Positions 17,157 to 22,835 of a stretch of 25,239 nucleotides of DNA are shown piece after piece; position 1 is the first letter of the stretch, and each line of letters starts with the position of its first letter. The DNA comes from an uncultured Oscillospiraceae bacterium (GTDB lineage Bacteria; Bacillota; Clostridia; Oscillospirales; Oscillospiraceae), in contig CAKTQE010000030.1 in the NCBI GenBank assembly GCA_934593275.1, forward strand, positions 1 to 25,239, read 5' to 3'. The position numbers and the translations under genes were made by a program. Under the pieces are notes generated by a model. It ran no database searches, was not told the origin of the DNA, and saw only the letters and a list, made by a program, of their open reading frames with translations.

Positions 17157-17612
17157 TTATCCCCGCCGGGCCGCAAGATAGTTCCGGATGCCCCGGAGCT
17201 GACCCTCATAGCCGGAGCAGCGGCAGAGGTTCCCTGCCAGAAAGGCGCGGATGTCCTCATCCGTGGGGTCTGGGTTTTCCCGCAGCAGGGCAACGGTGTT
17301 CATTACAAAGCCGGGGTTGCAGAAGCCGCACTGGTCCGCGCCCTGGTCGGCAATGAAGCCCACAAAGTCCGCGGCTTCCTCCTGTAGGCCCTCCAGGGTG
17401 TGGATTTCTCTACCATCGGCCCGGACGGCCAGAGTGGAGCAGGAGAGAATGGGTTTTCCGTCCAGCATGACGGTACACAGGCCGCAGTTGGAGGTATCAC
17501 AGCCCCGCTTGACGCTGAGGCAGCCCTGGGTTCGCAGGAAGTCCAGCAGCACCGTGTCCGGGTCTACGGAGGCGGTGATGGCTTTTCCGTTGAGTTTCAG
17601 TTTGATTTCCAT
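17157..17612 (-). CDS. Xanthine dehydrogenase-type 2Fe-2S subunit
   Basis: This 151-residue small subunit binds two 2Fe-2S clusters that carry electrons from the Mo site to FAD. The first cluster ligands are Cys38, Cys43, Cys46 and Cys58 in the plant-ferredoxin-like half. The second set is Cys95, Cys98, Cys130 and Cys132 (CGFC and CRC) in the helical half. Length and layout match CoxS/XdhC subunits. It starts one base after the FAD-subunit stop, with GGAGG inside the upstream coding end, and the Mo subunit follows after 10 bases: a tightly packed operon. Confidence 0.95.
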   Translation of the reverse strand: MEIKLKLNGKAITASVDPDTVLLDFLRTQGCLSVKRGCDTSNCGLCTVMLDGKPILSCSTLAVRADGREIHTLEGLQEEAADFVGFIADQGADQCGFCNPGFVMNTVALLRENPDPTDEDIRAFLAGNLCRCSGYEGQLRGIRNYLAARRG

Positions 17613-17613
17613 A

Positions 17614-18375
17614 TTACGTTCCCTCCAATTCCGTCATGGCCCGCTGGGTCAGCACCCGGACAAGATGGGTGCGGTAGGCGGCACTGCCCCGGAGATTGCC
17701 CTCGGTGGGGATGTTCCGGGCCGCAAAGTCCCCCAGGGCCTTGGGGTCTGTCTCTTCCGTCCGCAGAAGCATGGCCCGACCCGGTCTTGCTCCCACACTG
17801 ACCCGGGTCTCCCCGCCCATCCGGCACAGGGCGCAGGCGATCACCGGGAAATCCGTCCGCTGATTCCGCATGGCGGTGTAGACCACCCGGCAGGGGGTCT
17901 TCTTTACAAGGAGCCGAACCAGAATGTCCGAATCCTTTTTGCGCTTCGCGAATTCTTCCAGGGGGATGATGCCGCCCTTATACAGTTCCACATAGGTATC
18001 CAGGGCCAAAAACACCGTCAGCACATCGGAAAAGCCGAACCGGCCCCAAATGCTGCCGCCTACCGTGGCCATATTCCGGAACTGGACACCAACGATGTCC
18101 CGAACCGCGTTTCCAACGGCCCCCTGGGTATAGGCGTTCAGCCCTGGGTGCTGCTCCAAATCCCGGAGGGTGGCCATGGCCCCGATGGAAAACTCCGTTT
18201 CCGTTTCCCCGATGTCCCCCAGGCCCAGGTCGCACAGGTCAATGGCGGTGTTGACGGTGCCGCTGCCCAGCCGGAGCCAGAGCATTCCCCCGAGGATCCG
18301 GTTGCGGTGGTTCTGGTTCAGCTGCCAGGCTTCTTCCAAAGACTGGGCGCGAACGTATTTCTGGATGGTGATCAT
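17614..18375 (-). CDS. Xanthine dehydrogenase-type FAD-binding subunit
   Basis: The 253-residue flavoprotein is the first gene of the operon. GVQFRNMATVGGSIWGRFGFSDVLTVFLAL (about residues 99-128) matches the conserved FAD-binding QxRNxATxGGN...SD block of the CO dehydrogenase flavoprotein family. The first FAD motif is divergent (ILGGMLWLRL in place of the usual AGGTDL). At 253 residues it is shorter than the ~290 of E. coli XdhB. The start at 18375 has AAAGGAG 8 bases upstream. It passes electrons on to NAD+ or another acceptor. Confidence 0.88.
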   Translation of the reverse strand: MITIQKYVRAQSLEEAWQLNQNHRNRILGGMLWLRLGSGTVNTAIDLCDLGLGDIGETETEFSIGAMATLRDLEQHPGLNAYTQGAVGNAVRDIVGVQFRNMATVGGSIWGRFGFSDVLTVFLALDTYVELYKGGIIPLEEFAKRKKDSDILVRLLVKKTPCRVVYTAMRNQRTDFPVIACALCRMGGETRVSVGARPGRAMLLRTEETDPKALGDFAARNIPTEGNLRGSAAYRTHLVRVLTQRAMTELEGT

Positions 18376-18445
18376 AGGCAAATGCTCCTTTTTTATTATC
18401 CGCTGCCAACTCAAGCAGCGATTTCCCAGACATTCTTCTTGTAAT

Positions 18446-18474
18446 AGTATAACATCCCCAATTGATTTTGGGAA
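18446..18474 (-). promoter_or_regulatory. Promoter of the xanthine dehydrogenase operon
   Basis: Minus-strand TATACT (18451-18446) follows TTCCCA (18474-18469) at 17 bases. The 12-mer GATGTTATACTA around the -10 also occurs at the NCS2 permease promoter. The roughly 65-base leader holds a CGCTGC/GCAGCG hairpin (18401-18420). This promoter overlaps the divergent one for the fusion gene, and an inverted repeat CCCAA-6-TTGGG (18457-18472) lies in both, a candidate shared operator. Confidence 0.65.
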
Positions 18475-18490
18475 GAGGATTTGTTATGAT
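18462..18490 (+). promoter_or_regulatory. Promoter of the NTPase-MocA fusion gene
   Basis: TTGATT (18462-18467), a 17-base spacer and TATGAT (18485-18490). It overlaps the oppositely directed xanthine dehydrogenase promoter, so the two genes are probably controlled together. Confidence 0.75.
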
Positions 18491-18532
18491 AACGGAGAAA
18501 ATGGACGAAAAAACGCCGATGGAGGGAAGCTT

Positions 18533-19618
18533 ATGGCGCAAATCATACTGACGGCGGAGAGTATTTGGAGGGCCTTTGAGGGCAGCGGCAAGCGGCACCT
18601 GATTTTGACCGGCTCCAAAAGCAGCGGCAAGACCACCTTGTTGTGTTCTTTGTTTCCCGCCGGGACACCGGGGCTGACCAGCTGGGCCGCACCCAGACAG
18701 GCGGTTTTTTTGAAAGACAACTGTTCCGGGGAACAGGTTCAGATGGCGGTTTTTGACGGGCGGCTTCCCGGGCCGGGGAATCAGATGGTGCTGCTGGAGC
18801 AGCCCTTTTTGTCTTTCGGCATCCCGGCGTTGGAGCGTTGCGCCCGCTCCCCTGCCCCCTGGGTCACGCTGGACGAAATCGGCTATCTGGAAGCCCAATG
18901 CGGACCCTATCAGCGGGCCGTGGAAGCCCTTTTTGAAAAGAAACAGGTCTGCGCCGTGGTGCGGAAGCAGGAGCTGCCCTTTTTGACGGCACTGTGCAAG
19001 AGGCCGGATGTGTTTTTGGTGGACCTGGACGACCCCTTTGGGAATCTGGGCTGTGTCATTATGGCCTCAGGTCTGGGGAGACGGTTCGGGGGGAACAAGC
19101 TTCTGGCGGATTTTGGAGGACAGCCCCTGATCTGCGCCGTTCTGGATGCCACCCAGGGGCTGTTCCGGCAGCGGGTATTGGTGACCCGGCATCGGGATGT
19201 GGCAGCCCTGGGCCGGGAGCGGGGAATTACTACCGTACTCCACCACCTCCCCTACCGCAGCGACACGGTGCGCCTGGGCCTGGAAGCCCTGCCGGGGGTG
19301 GAGCGGTGCATGTTCTTAGCAGGAGATCAGCCCAAGCTCCGCCGGGAGACCCTGGCGGCCCTGGCCCTGGCCGCTCAGAATGCCCCCGATTATTTTTGGC
19401 GGACCCGATGGCAGGATACCCCCGGTTCCCCGGTGGTGTTCCCCCGGTGGTCTTTCCCCCAGCTGCTGGCACTGCCCCAGGGAAAGGGCGGGGGCGTGGT
19501 GGTTCAAAAATATCCCGAACGGCTGAAAACGGTGGCCGTTCGGGATGCATACGAATTAAAGGATGTGGACACGCCGGAGGATTTGCAGGCGTTGCTGGAA
19601 CTTATTTCTTTTCCTTAG
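18533..19618 (+). CDS. THEP1-like P-loop NTPase fused to MocA-like molybdenum cofactor cytidylyltransferase
   Basis: The 361-residue protein has two domains. Residues ~20-165 resemble the THEP1 nucleoside-triphosphatase family: Walker A GSKSSGKT (27-34) and Walker B-like VTLDEIGYLE (111-120). Residues ~173-361 are an NTP-transferase domain with the nucleotide loop MASGLGRRFGGNKLL (177-191), LAGDQP (262-267) and a late GSPVVF, as in MocA/MobA-like enzymes. MocA joins CTP to molybdopterin, the cofactor form used by bacterial xanthine dehydrogenases, matching the divergent neighbour. GGAGGG lies 6 bases before the ATG at 18533. Its 3' end overlaps the convergent permease gene by 17 bases. The NTPase half may prepare or deliver the cofactor; that part is inference. 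Confidence 0.85.
   Translation: MAQIILTAESIWRAFEGSGKRHLILTGSKSSGKTTLLCSLFPAGTPGLTSWAAPRQAVFLKDNCSGEQVQMAVFDGRLPGPGNQMVLLEQPFLSFGIPALERCARSPAPWVTLDEIGYLEAQCGPYQRAVEALFEKKQVCAVVRKQELPFLTALCKRPDVFLVDLDDPFGNLGCVIMASGLGRRFGGNKLLADFGGQPLICAVLDATQGLFRQRVLVTRHRDVAALGRERGITTVLHHLPYRSDTVRLGLEALPGVERCMFLAGDQPKLRRETLAALALAAQNAPDYFWRTRWQDTPGSPVVFPRWSFPQLLALPQGKGGGVVVQKYPERLKTVAVRDAYELKDVDTPEDLQALLELISFP
19502..19546 (-). terminator. Intrinsic terminator of the NCS2 permease, embedded in the MocA fusion coding region
   Basis: ATCCCGAACGGC and GCCGTTCGGGAT form a perfect 12-bp stem with an 11-base loop (19512-19546). On the minus strand it is followed by ATTTTTG, which gives a terminator 56 bases after the permease stop. 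On the plus strand no T-tract follows, so the fusion gene is not cut short. Confidence 0.8.
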
Positions 19619-20996
19619 GCAGCAGGATGTTCAGCAGGATTGCCACCATGGCCGCCGGGACAATGCCGGAGCCGCCAAAGAGCAGCTTTACCGCCTGGGG
19701 GGCATGGGCCAGAATGGCACTGTTGGCACCCATGCCATAGCCCACGCCCAGAGAGACGGAGACAATTGAAAGGCTCCGGGCGGTCAGCGGCTTTTTGGTG
19801 ATCAGCTGAATGCCGCTGATGACGATGGAGGAGAACATCATCACCGCCGCGCCGCCCAGCACCGACTGGGGCATGATGGAAACCAGCGCGCCCAGCTTGG
19901 GACACAGGCCGCAGAGAATGAGAAACACCGCACCGGTGGAAATGGCAAACCGGTTGACCACCTTGGTCATGGCCACCAGACCGACATTCTGGCTGAAAGA
20001 GGTATTGGGCAGCACCCCAAAAAGGGCTGCAAAGGAGGAACCCAGGCCGTCACAGATGACGCCGCCGGAAAGCTCCTTGTCGGTGGCTTCCCGACCAAGA
20101 CCGCCCTCCATAACACCGGAAATGTCGCCAACGGTTTCCACGGCGGTGACGATGAACATGATCAGCACCGGCAAAATGGCCCGCAAATCAAAGGTGGGCT
20201 TCACCGGCAGCAGCTTGGGGATCTCAAACCAGGAGGCATTGGCCACCTTGCTCCAATTCAGCACCCAGGCCTTGGTGTATTCCACGCCCTCGGCATTGAC
20301 GGCGGTGGTGGGCAGCACAAAGCCCATGACAAAGGCCGCAATGTAGCCGCAGATGATGCCCAGGAGGATGGAGGCAAAGCTTGCAAAGCCGTCAGTGCCG
20401 TGCTTGAACACCAAAATCATCACCAGCACAAACAGGGCCAGCAGCAGATTTTCCATGGAGCCAAAATCCTGGGCGGTGTTGCCGCCACCAAAGGAATTGA
20501 TGCCCACGGAAATCAGGCTCAGGCCGATGGACATGACCACGGTGCCAGTAACCACCGAGGGGAAGAATTTCCGCAGGGGCTTTAAGAAGAAACCCAGCAC
20601 GGTTTCAAACAGTCCTCCAATAATGGAAGCCCCCATAATGGCCCCGTAGGCCACTACCCCGCCGCCCATGGTGGCGGCTACGGAGTTGAATACGCCGATA
20701 AAGCCGGAGGAAGTACCCATGACAATGGGCACCTTGCCGCCTACAGGCCCAATGGCAAACAGCTGCACCAGGGTCACAATGCCCGCAACCAGCATGGCAT
20801 TCTGCAAAAGATGGAGCTGCAGCTCCGCAAACTCCCCACTGGCAATGCCGCAGACACCGGTAATGATCAGCAGCGGGGTCAGATTTCCCACAAACATGGC
20901 CAGCACATGCTGCAATCCCAGAGGAATGGCCTGTTTTAGGGGCATTTTCCCATCCAGCTGAAAGGCGGTTTCAGACAGCCGATAGCTTTTCTTCAT
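19602..20996 (-). CDS. NCS2 family nucleobase permease (xanthine/uracil type)
   Basis: The 464-residue membrane protein has the NCS2 pattern of about twelve to fourteen segments. LGLQHVLAMFVGNLTPLLI near residue 27 and GLSLISVGINSFGGG near residue 160 match xanthine/uric acid carriers (PbuX/XanQ group) better than uracil carriers. TAVETVGDISGVMEGGLGREATDKELSGGVICDGLGSSFAALFGVLPNTSFSQNVGLVAMTKV is the highly conserved substrate-site region with its acidic residues. GAGGG lies about 7 bases before the ATG. It has its own promoter and a terminator inside the convergent gene. With the xanthine dehydrogenase operon nearby, xanthine or hypoxanthine is the likely cargo. Confidence 0.92.
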   Translation of the reverse strand: MKKSYRLSETAFQLDGKMPLKQAIPLGLQHVLAMFVGNLTPLLIITGVCGIASGEFAELQLHLLQNAMLVAGIVTLVQLFAIGPVGGKVPIVMGTSSGFIGVFNSVAATMGGGVVAYGAIMGASIIGGLFETVLGFFLKPLRKFFPSVVTGTVVMSIGLSLISVGINSFGGGNTAQDFGSMENLLLALFVLVMILVFKHGTDGFASFASILLGIICGYIAAFVMGFVLPTTAVNAEGVEYTKAWVLNWSKVANASWFEIPKLLPVKPTFDLRAILPVLIMFIVTAVETVGDISGVMEGGLGREATDKELSGGVICDGLGSSFAALFGVLPNTSFSQNVGLVAMTKVVNRFAISTGAVFLILCGLCPKLGALVSIMPQSVLGGAAVMMFSSIVISGIQLITKKPLTARSLSIVSVSLGVGYGMGANSAILAHAPQAVKLLFGGSGIVPAAMVAILLNILLPKEKK

Positions 20997-21030
20997 AAAA
21001 AGCCCTCTCTTTCATAATTTCGTCATAATT

Positions 21031-21059
21031 AGTATAACATCTGCTTTTTCCCATGTAAA
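21031..21059 (-). promoter_or_regulatory. Promoter of the NCS2 permease
   Basis: Minus-strand TTTACA (21059-21054), a 17-base spacer and TATACT (21036-21031). The leader is only about 30 bases, too short for a purine riboswitch, and none is visible. The heptamer CATAATT is repeated just downstream of the -10 (plus-strand 21013-21019 and 21024-21030). Confidence 0.85.
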
Positions 21060-21132
21060 CCGGGAATGACGCACGAAAGTGTGGCCGAAACCGAAAGATA
21101 ATCGGGTAAAATGCAACAGAAAACAGGAAAAT

Positions 21133-21160
21133 AAAAAAGCAGGGCAACCGAAAGCTGCCC
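21133..21160 (-). terminator. Terminator-like hairpin directly after a promoter
   Basis: On the minus strand GGGCAGC pairs with GTTGCCC around TTTCG (7 bp with one G-T pair), followed by TGCTTTTTTATTTT. It begins about where a transcript from the promoter at 21170-21198 would start. Confidence 0.6.
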
Positions 21161-21169
21161 AACATATCT

Positions 21170-21198
21170 ATCATAGCATATTGTTCATCCTGAATCAA
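21170..21198 (-). promoter_or_regulatory. Promoter-like site firing into an immediate terminator
   Basis: Minus-strand TTGATT (21198-21193), a 17-base spacer and TATGAT (21175-21170). Initiation near 21163 would give an RNA of about 30 bases ending at the hairpin above, or on read-through a longer leader for the NCS2 permease gene. Confidence 0.6.
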
Positions 21199-21247
21199 TT
21201 GCTGTTTTGCCAGAAAAAGACCCCATTTCTTTGTATAGCTTCCCATC

Positions 21248-21275
21248 TTGCAAATCCCCGGAAGTGTGCTAATAT
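21248..21275 (+). promoter_or_regulatory. Possible promoter of the T-depleted transcript
   Basis: TTGCAA (21248-21253) and TAATAT (21270-21275) with a 16-base spacer; each matches consensus in four positions. It points into the A-rich tract and is back to back with the minus-strand promoter 50 bases to the left. Confidence 0.45.
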
Positions 21276-21281
21276 ATAGAT

Positions 21282-21743
21282 ACAAGAAGGGACGAAAAGA
21301 CAAGCGAAAGCCAAAAGCAACGGTCACAGCAAATGCAAACGTAGCGGTAGCACCCATAGCAAAGGCCACAGTAAAACCCAAGCAAGTACACATCCCAGGC
21401 AAAGCGAAAGAAAAAACCAAGGGGATGTAAAAAAGCAAAGGTCAACGCAAAGCCCAAGCAAGCACCAAGGTCATACCCGAAGCGTAAGCAAAGCAAAAAC
21501 CCAAGCAACAGCGAAGCAAAAGCAAAAACCAACTGCAAGGTTCAAAGCAAAAAATGTGAAAAACCAAAACCAGAGGTGAACGCAAAAAGCAAACGCAAAG
21601 GCAGAGCAAAAGAGATAAACAGATTCGTACCTTCTTGAATCAGTAGAAAGGATGGTTACAAGTGAAACTGCAAATTGACAATGAAATGAGATAAGCTCTC
21701 GATCAGTAGTCAGAGGACTGGTTGAGAGCTTATTTCTTTTTTA
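21282..21743 (+). ncRNA. Candidate ~460-nt noncoding RNA, A-rich and T-depleted with GCAAA repeats
   Basis: From about 21285 to 21615 the plus strand is roughly half A with only about 7% T (20 T in 21301-21600). It is packed with short units: many GCAAA, CCCAAGCAA at 21377, 21453 and 21500, GCAAAGG near 21359, 21436 and 21594, and AGCGAAAG twice. All three plus frames are nearly open simply because stop codons need T. No frame has an ATG with a ribosome site, and codon choice is A-ending, unlike neighbouring genes. The tract runs into a normal-composition 3' section and a strong intrinsic terminator, with a weak promoter at the other end. A transcribed, poorly self-pairing RNA is the best reading; its role is unknown. 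A degenerate or foreign low-complexity tract is the alternative. Confidence 0.5.
21691..21743 (+). terminator. Strong intrinsic terminator ending the T-depleted tract
   Basis: ATAAGCTCTCGATCAGT pairs with ACTGGTTGAGAGCTTAT over 17 bp (two G-T pairs) around a 9-base loop, followed by TTCTTTTTT. No protein gene precedes it on this strand, so it implies a noncoding or unrecognised transcript. Confidence 0.9.
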
Positions 21744-21852
21744 TTTGCGCAGGACCATCCATACGAAAATTTACCGTGTTTCCCACATTTTACGGACATA
21801 AAGCAACGATAGACACGTTAAATATACGGTATTTATAACAATTTCCCCGTAG

Positions 21853-21974
21853 GGGCGGCAACCTGCCGCCCGCCACGTGGCGATTACAACCTGTTTGGTT
21901 GAACGGAACCACCCGAAACGTGGTACCCCCCACTGTAGCGGCGGCAATCTGCCGCCAACCGGCCGCAAGGCCGG
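21853..21974. repeat. Cluster of REP-like GC hairpins
   Basis: Four short palindromes lie close together: GGGCGGCA-ACC-TGCCGCCC (21853-21871), CGCCACGTGGCG (21871-21882), GGCGGCA-ATC-TGCCGCC (21940-21956) and CCGGCC-GCAA-GGCCGG (21959-21974). The first and third are variants of one unit preceded by GTAG. This resembles intergenic REP-type sequences. No gene was found in 21744-22018. Confidence 0.65.
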
Positions 21975-22018
21975 AATCGTGGTACGTTCGTATCCGCAAC
22001 AATCAAACCAGAAACGTC

Positions 22019-22142
22019 TGTCATTCCGACCGTAGCGTCAGCGGAGTGGAGGAATCCACTACGTGGGACGATAAACCACCACAAGATAAAATCTGCTGCT
22101 TGAGAAGATTCCTCGACTCCGTTTCACTCGCTCGGAATGACA
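22019..22142. repeat. 124-bp inverted-repeat element (TGTCATTCC ends)
   Basis: Left arm TGTCATTCCGACCGTAGCG...GGAGTGGAGGAATC and right arm GATTCCTCGACTCC...CGCTCGGAATGACA are imperfect mirror images of about 40 bases around a ~45-base centre. The termini are perfect over TGTCATTCCGA/TCGGAATGACA-like ends. No coding content. It looks like a dispersed MITE/REP-type element. Confidence 0.65.
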
Positions 22143-22193
22143 TATCGGGGGGGTGGTTTTGTTTTGTCCACACGGGTTATATTCGCAACGGTG

Positions 22194-22232
22194 CCAGCCC
22201 CTGCCGGGGCTGGATGGCGTTGGGTCAACGCC
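22194..22232. repeat. Two adjacent GC-rich hairpins
   Basis: CCAGCCCC-TGCC-GGGGCTGG (22194-22213) and GGCGTTG-GGT-CAACGCC (22216-22232) are perfect small palindromes, two bases apart. Nothing else is recognised between 22143 and 22321. Confidence 0.55.
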
Positions 22233-22321
22233 GCTACATTGTTCCGTATTTGGAGGAATATCATTCATCCTCACAGGCCTATAAAAATACCATTCCTTAG
22301 GATGGTTCCCGGATACGGGGC

Positions 22322-22362
22322 TTTTTCCCGCCCACATCCCTACGGGATGCGTTCGGGAAAAA
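22322..22362. repeat. Nested palindrome
   Basis: Outer arms TTTTTCCCG/CGGGAAAAA and inner arms CATCCC/GGGATG around TAC make a two-part hairpin, with A and T runs on either side. It could act as a weak terminator in either direction. Confidence 0.5.
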
Positions 22363-22376
22363 GGGGACTCTCCCAC

Positions 22377-22414
22377 GGCCTAAAAACAGTCCACTGGACT
22401 GTTTTTTAACGGCC
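22377..22414. terminator. Bidirectional terminator-like palindrome downstream of the tRNA genes
   Basis: GGCC-TAAAAACAGTCC-ACT-GGACTGTTTTTTA-AC-GGCC forms a 12-bp core stem with T runs on both strands. It may be a second stop for the tRNA transcript. Outer arms GGGACTC (22364-22370) and GAGTCCC (22419-22425) extend it. Confidence 0.6.
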
Positions 22415-22415
22415 T

Positions 22416-22500
22416 TTCGAGTCCCATTACCCTCACCCCATAAAAATAACACCATCCAGAGGATGGTGTTATTTTTATGGGGTGGGTAATGGGACTCGAA
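22416..22500. repeat. Inverted duplication of the tRNA-His 3' end and its terminator
   Basis: The 42-base left arm (22416-22457) and the reverse complement of the 40-base right arm (22461-22500) are identical except for a 2-base TC insertion, with a 3-base centre (AGA). The right arm contains the 3' side of the tRNA-His T-arm, the acceptor 3' strand and CCA, so the left arm is a reversed partial copy of the tRNA gene. Confidence 0.9.
22441..22477 (-). terminator. Intrinsic terminator of the tRNA operon
   Basis: Directly after the encoded CCA the minus strand reads TAAAAATAACACCATCC, loop TCT, then its perfect complement ending TTATTTTTA. The inner ACACCATCC/GGATGGTGT stem followed by the T-rich stretch can act as the terminator. 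Confidence 0.8.
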
Positions 22501-22555
22501 CCCACGATCTTCAGAGCCACAATCTGACGCCTTAGCCAACTAGGCCATACCCACC
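22478..22555 (-). tRNA. tRNA-His (GTG)
   Basis: The full cloverleaf is readable on the minus strand: acceptor GTGGGTA/TACCCAC, D-arm GCC...GGC, anticodon stem TCAGA/TCTGA with loop TTGTGGC (anticodon GTG), T-arm GTGGG/TTCGAGT/CCCAT. The extra 5' G (-1, position 22555) opposite C73 is the histidine identity mark. CCA is encoded. It is the last of three tRNA genes in the transcript. Confidence 0.95.
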
Positions 22556-22573
22556 ATATGTCGTTTTGCTGAA

Positions 22574-22650
22574 TGGTACGCCAAGAGGGACTCGAACCCC
22601 CGACCTACTGCTTAGAAGGCAGTTGCTCTATCCAGCTGAGCTATTGGCGC
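22574..22650 (-). tRNA. tRNA-Arg (TCT)
   Basis: Acceptor GCGCCAA/TTGGCGT (first pair G-T), D-arm AGCTC...GAGC, anticodon stem ACTGC/GCAGT with loop CTTCTAA (anticodon TCT, reading AGA/AGG), T-loop TTCGAGT, CCA encoded. Lies 18 bases before tRNA-His. Confidence 0.96.
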
Positions 22651-22658
22651 ATCTCGAA

Positions 22659-22732
22659 TGGAGCGGGTGACGGGAATCGGACCCGCGTATCCAGCTTGGA
22701 AGGCTGGTGTTCTACCATTGAACTACACCCGC
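22659..22732 (-). tRNA. tRNA-Gly (TCC)
   Basis: Acceptor GCGGGTG/CACCCGC, D-arm GTTC...GAAC, anticodon stem CCAGC/GCTGG with loop CTTCCAA (anticodon TCC, reading GGA/GGG), T-loop TCCGATT, CCA encoded. First gene of the tRNA operon. Confidence 0.96.
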
Positions 22733-22764
22733 GTGAGCCAATACCTGACTGATTCAGCTAGGAC

Positions 22765-22793
22765 ATTCTAGCACGTATTAAGGGGTTTGTCAA
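22765..22793 (-). promoter_or_regulatory. Promoter of the Gly-Arg-His tRNA operon
   Basis: Minus-strand TTGACA (22793-22788), a 17-base spacer and TAGAAT (22770-22765), about 33 bases before tRNA-Gly. Confidence 0.9.
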
Positions 22794-22804
22794 GTGTTAT
22801 TTTT

Positions 22805-22835
22805 GAAAAACGGGGGAATTTGCTTACTCCCCCGT
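22805..22835 (-). terminator. Intrinsic terminator of the glycosyltransferase-acyltransferase operon
   Basis: ACGGGGGA and TCCCCCGT form a perfect 8-bp stem followed by TTTTTC on the minus strand. The stop codon of the acyltransferase lies in the loop, so the terminator overlaps the end of the coding region. Confidence 0.85.

Noticed and set aside
20997..21060. Purine riboswitch before the NCS2 permease
   Set aside because: Leader from the proximal promoter is about 30 bases and none of the conserved purine-aptamer loop motifs is visible.
21248..21430. Lys/Ala/Val-rich plus-strand frame of 60 codons
   Set aside because: TTG start overlapping the -35 element with no ribosome site; all plus frames here are open because T is rare.
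20971..21438. 155-codon minus-strand frame upstream of the permease
   Set aside because: No ribosome site at any plausible start, crosses two promoters and a terminator, no recognisable domain.
21269..21538. Hydrophobic Phe/Leu/Cys-rich minus-strand frame of 89 codons across the T-depleted tract
   Set aside because: TTG start without ribosome site; the hydrophobic composition follows automatically from the T-rich strand, and the repeats are not in a single reading phase.
21282..21620. CRISPR array or tandem repeat array
   Set aside because: The GCAAA-type units are short, degenerate and irregularly spaced; there are no constant repeats with unique spacers and no cas genes.
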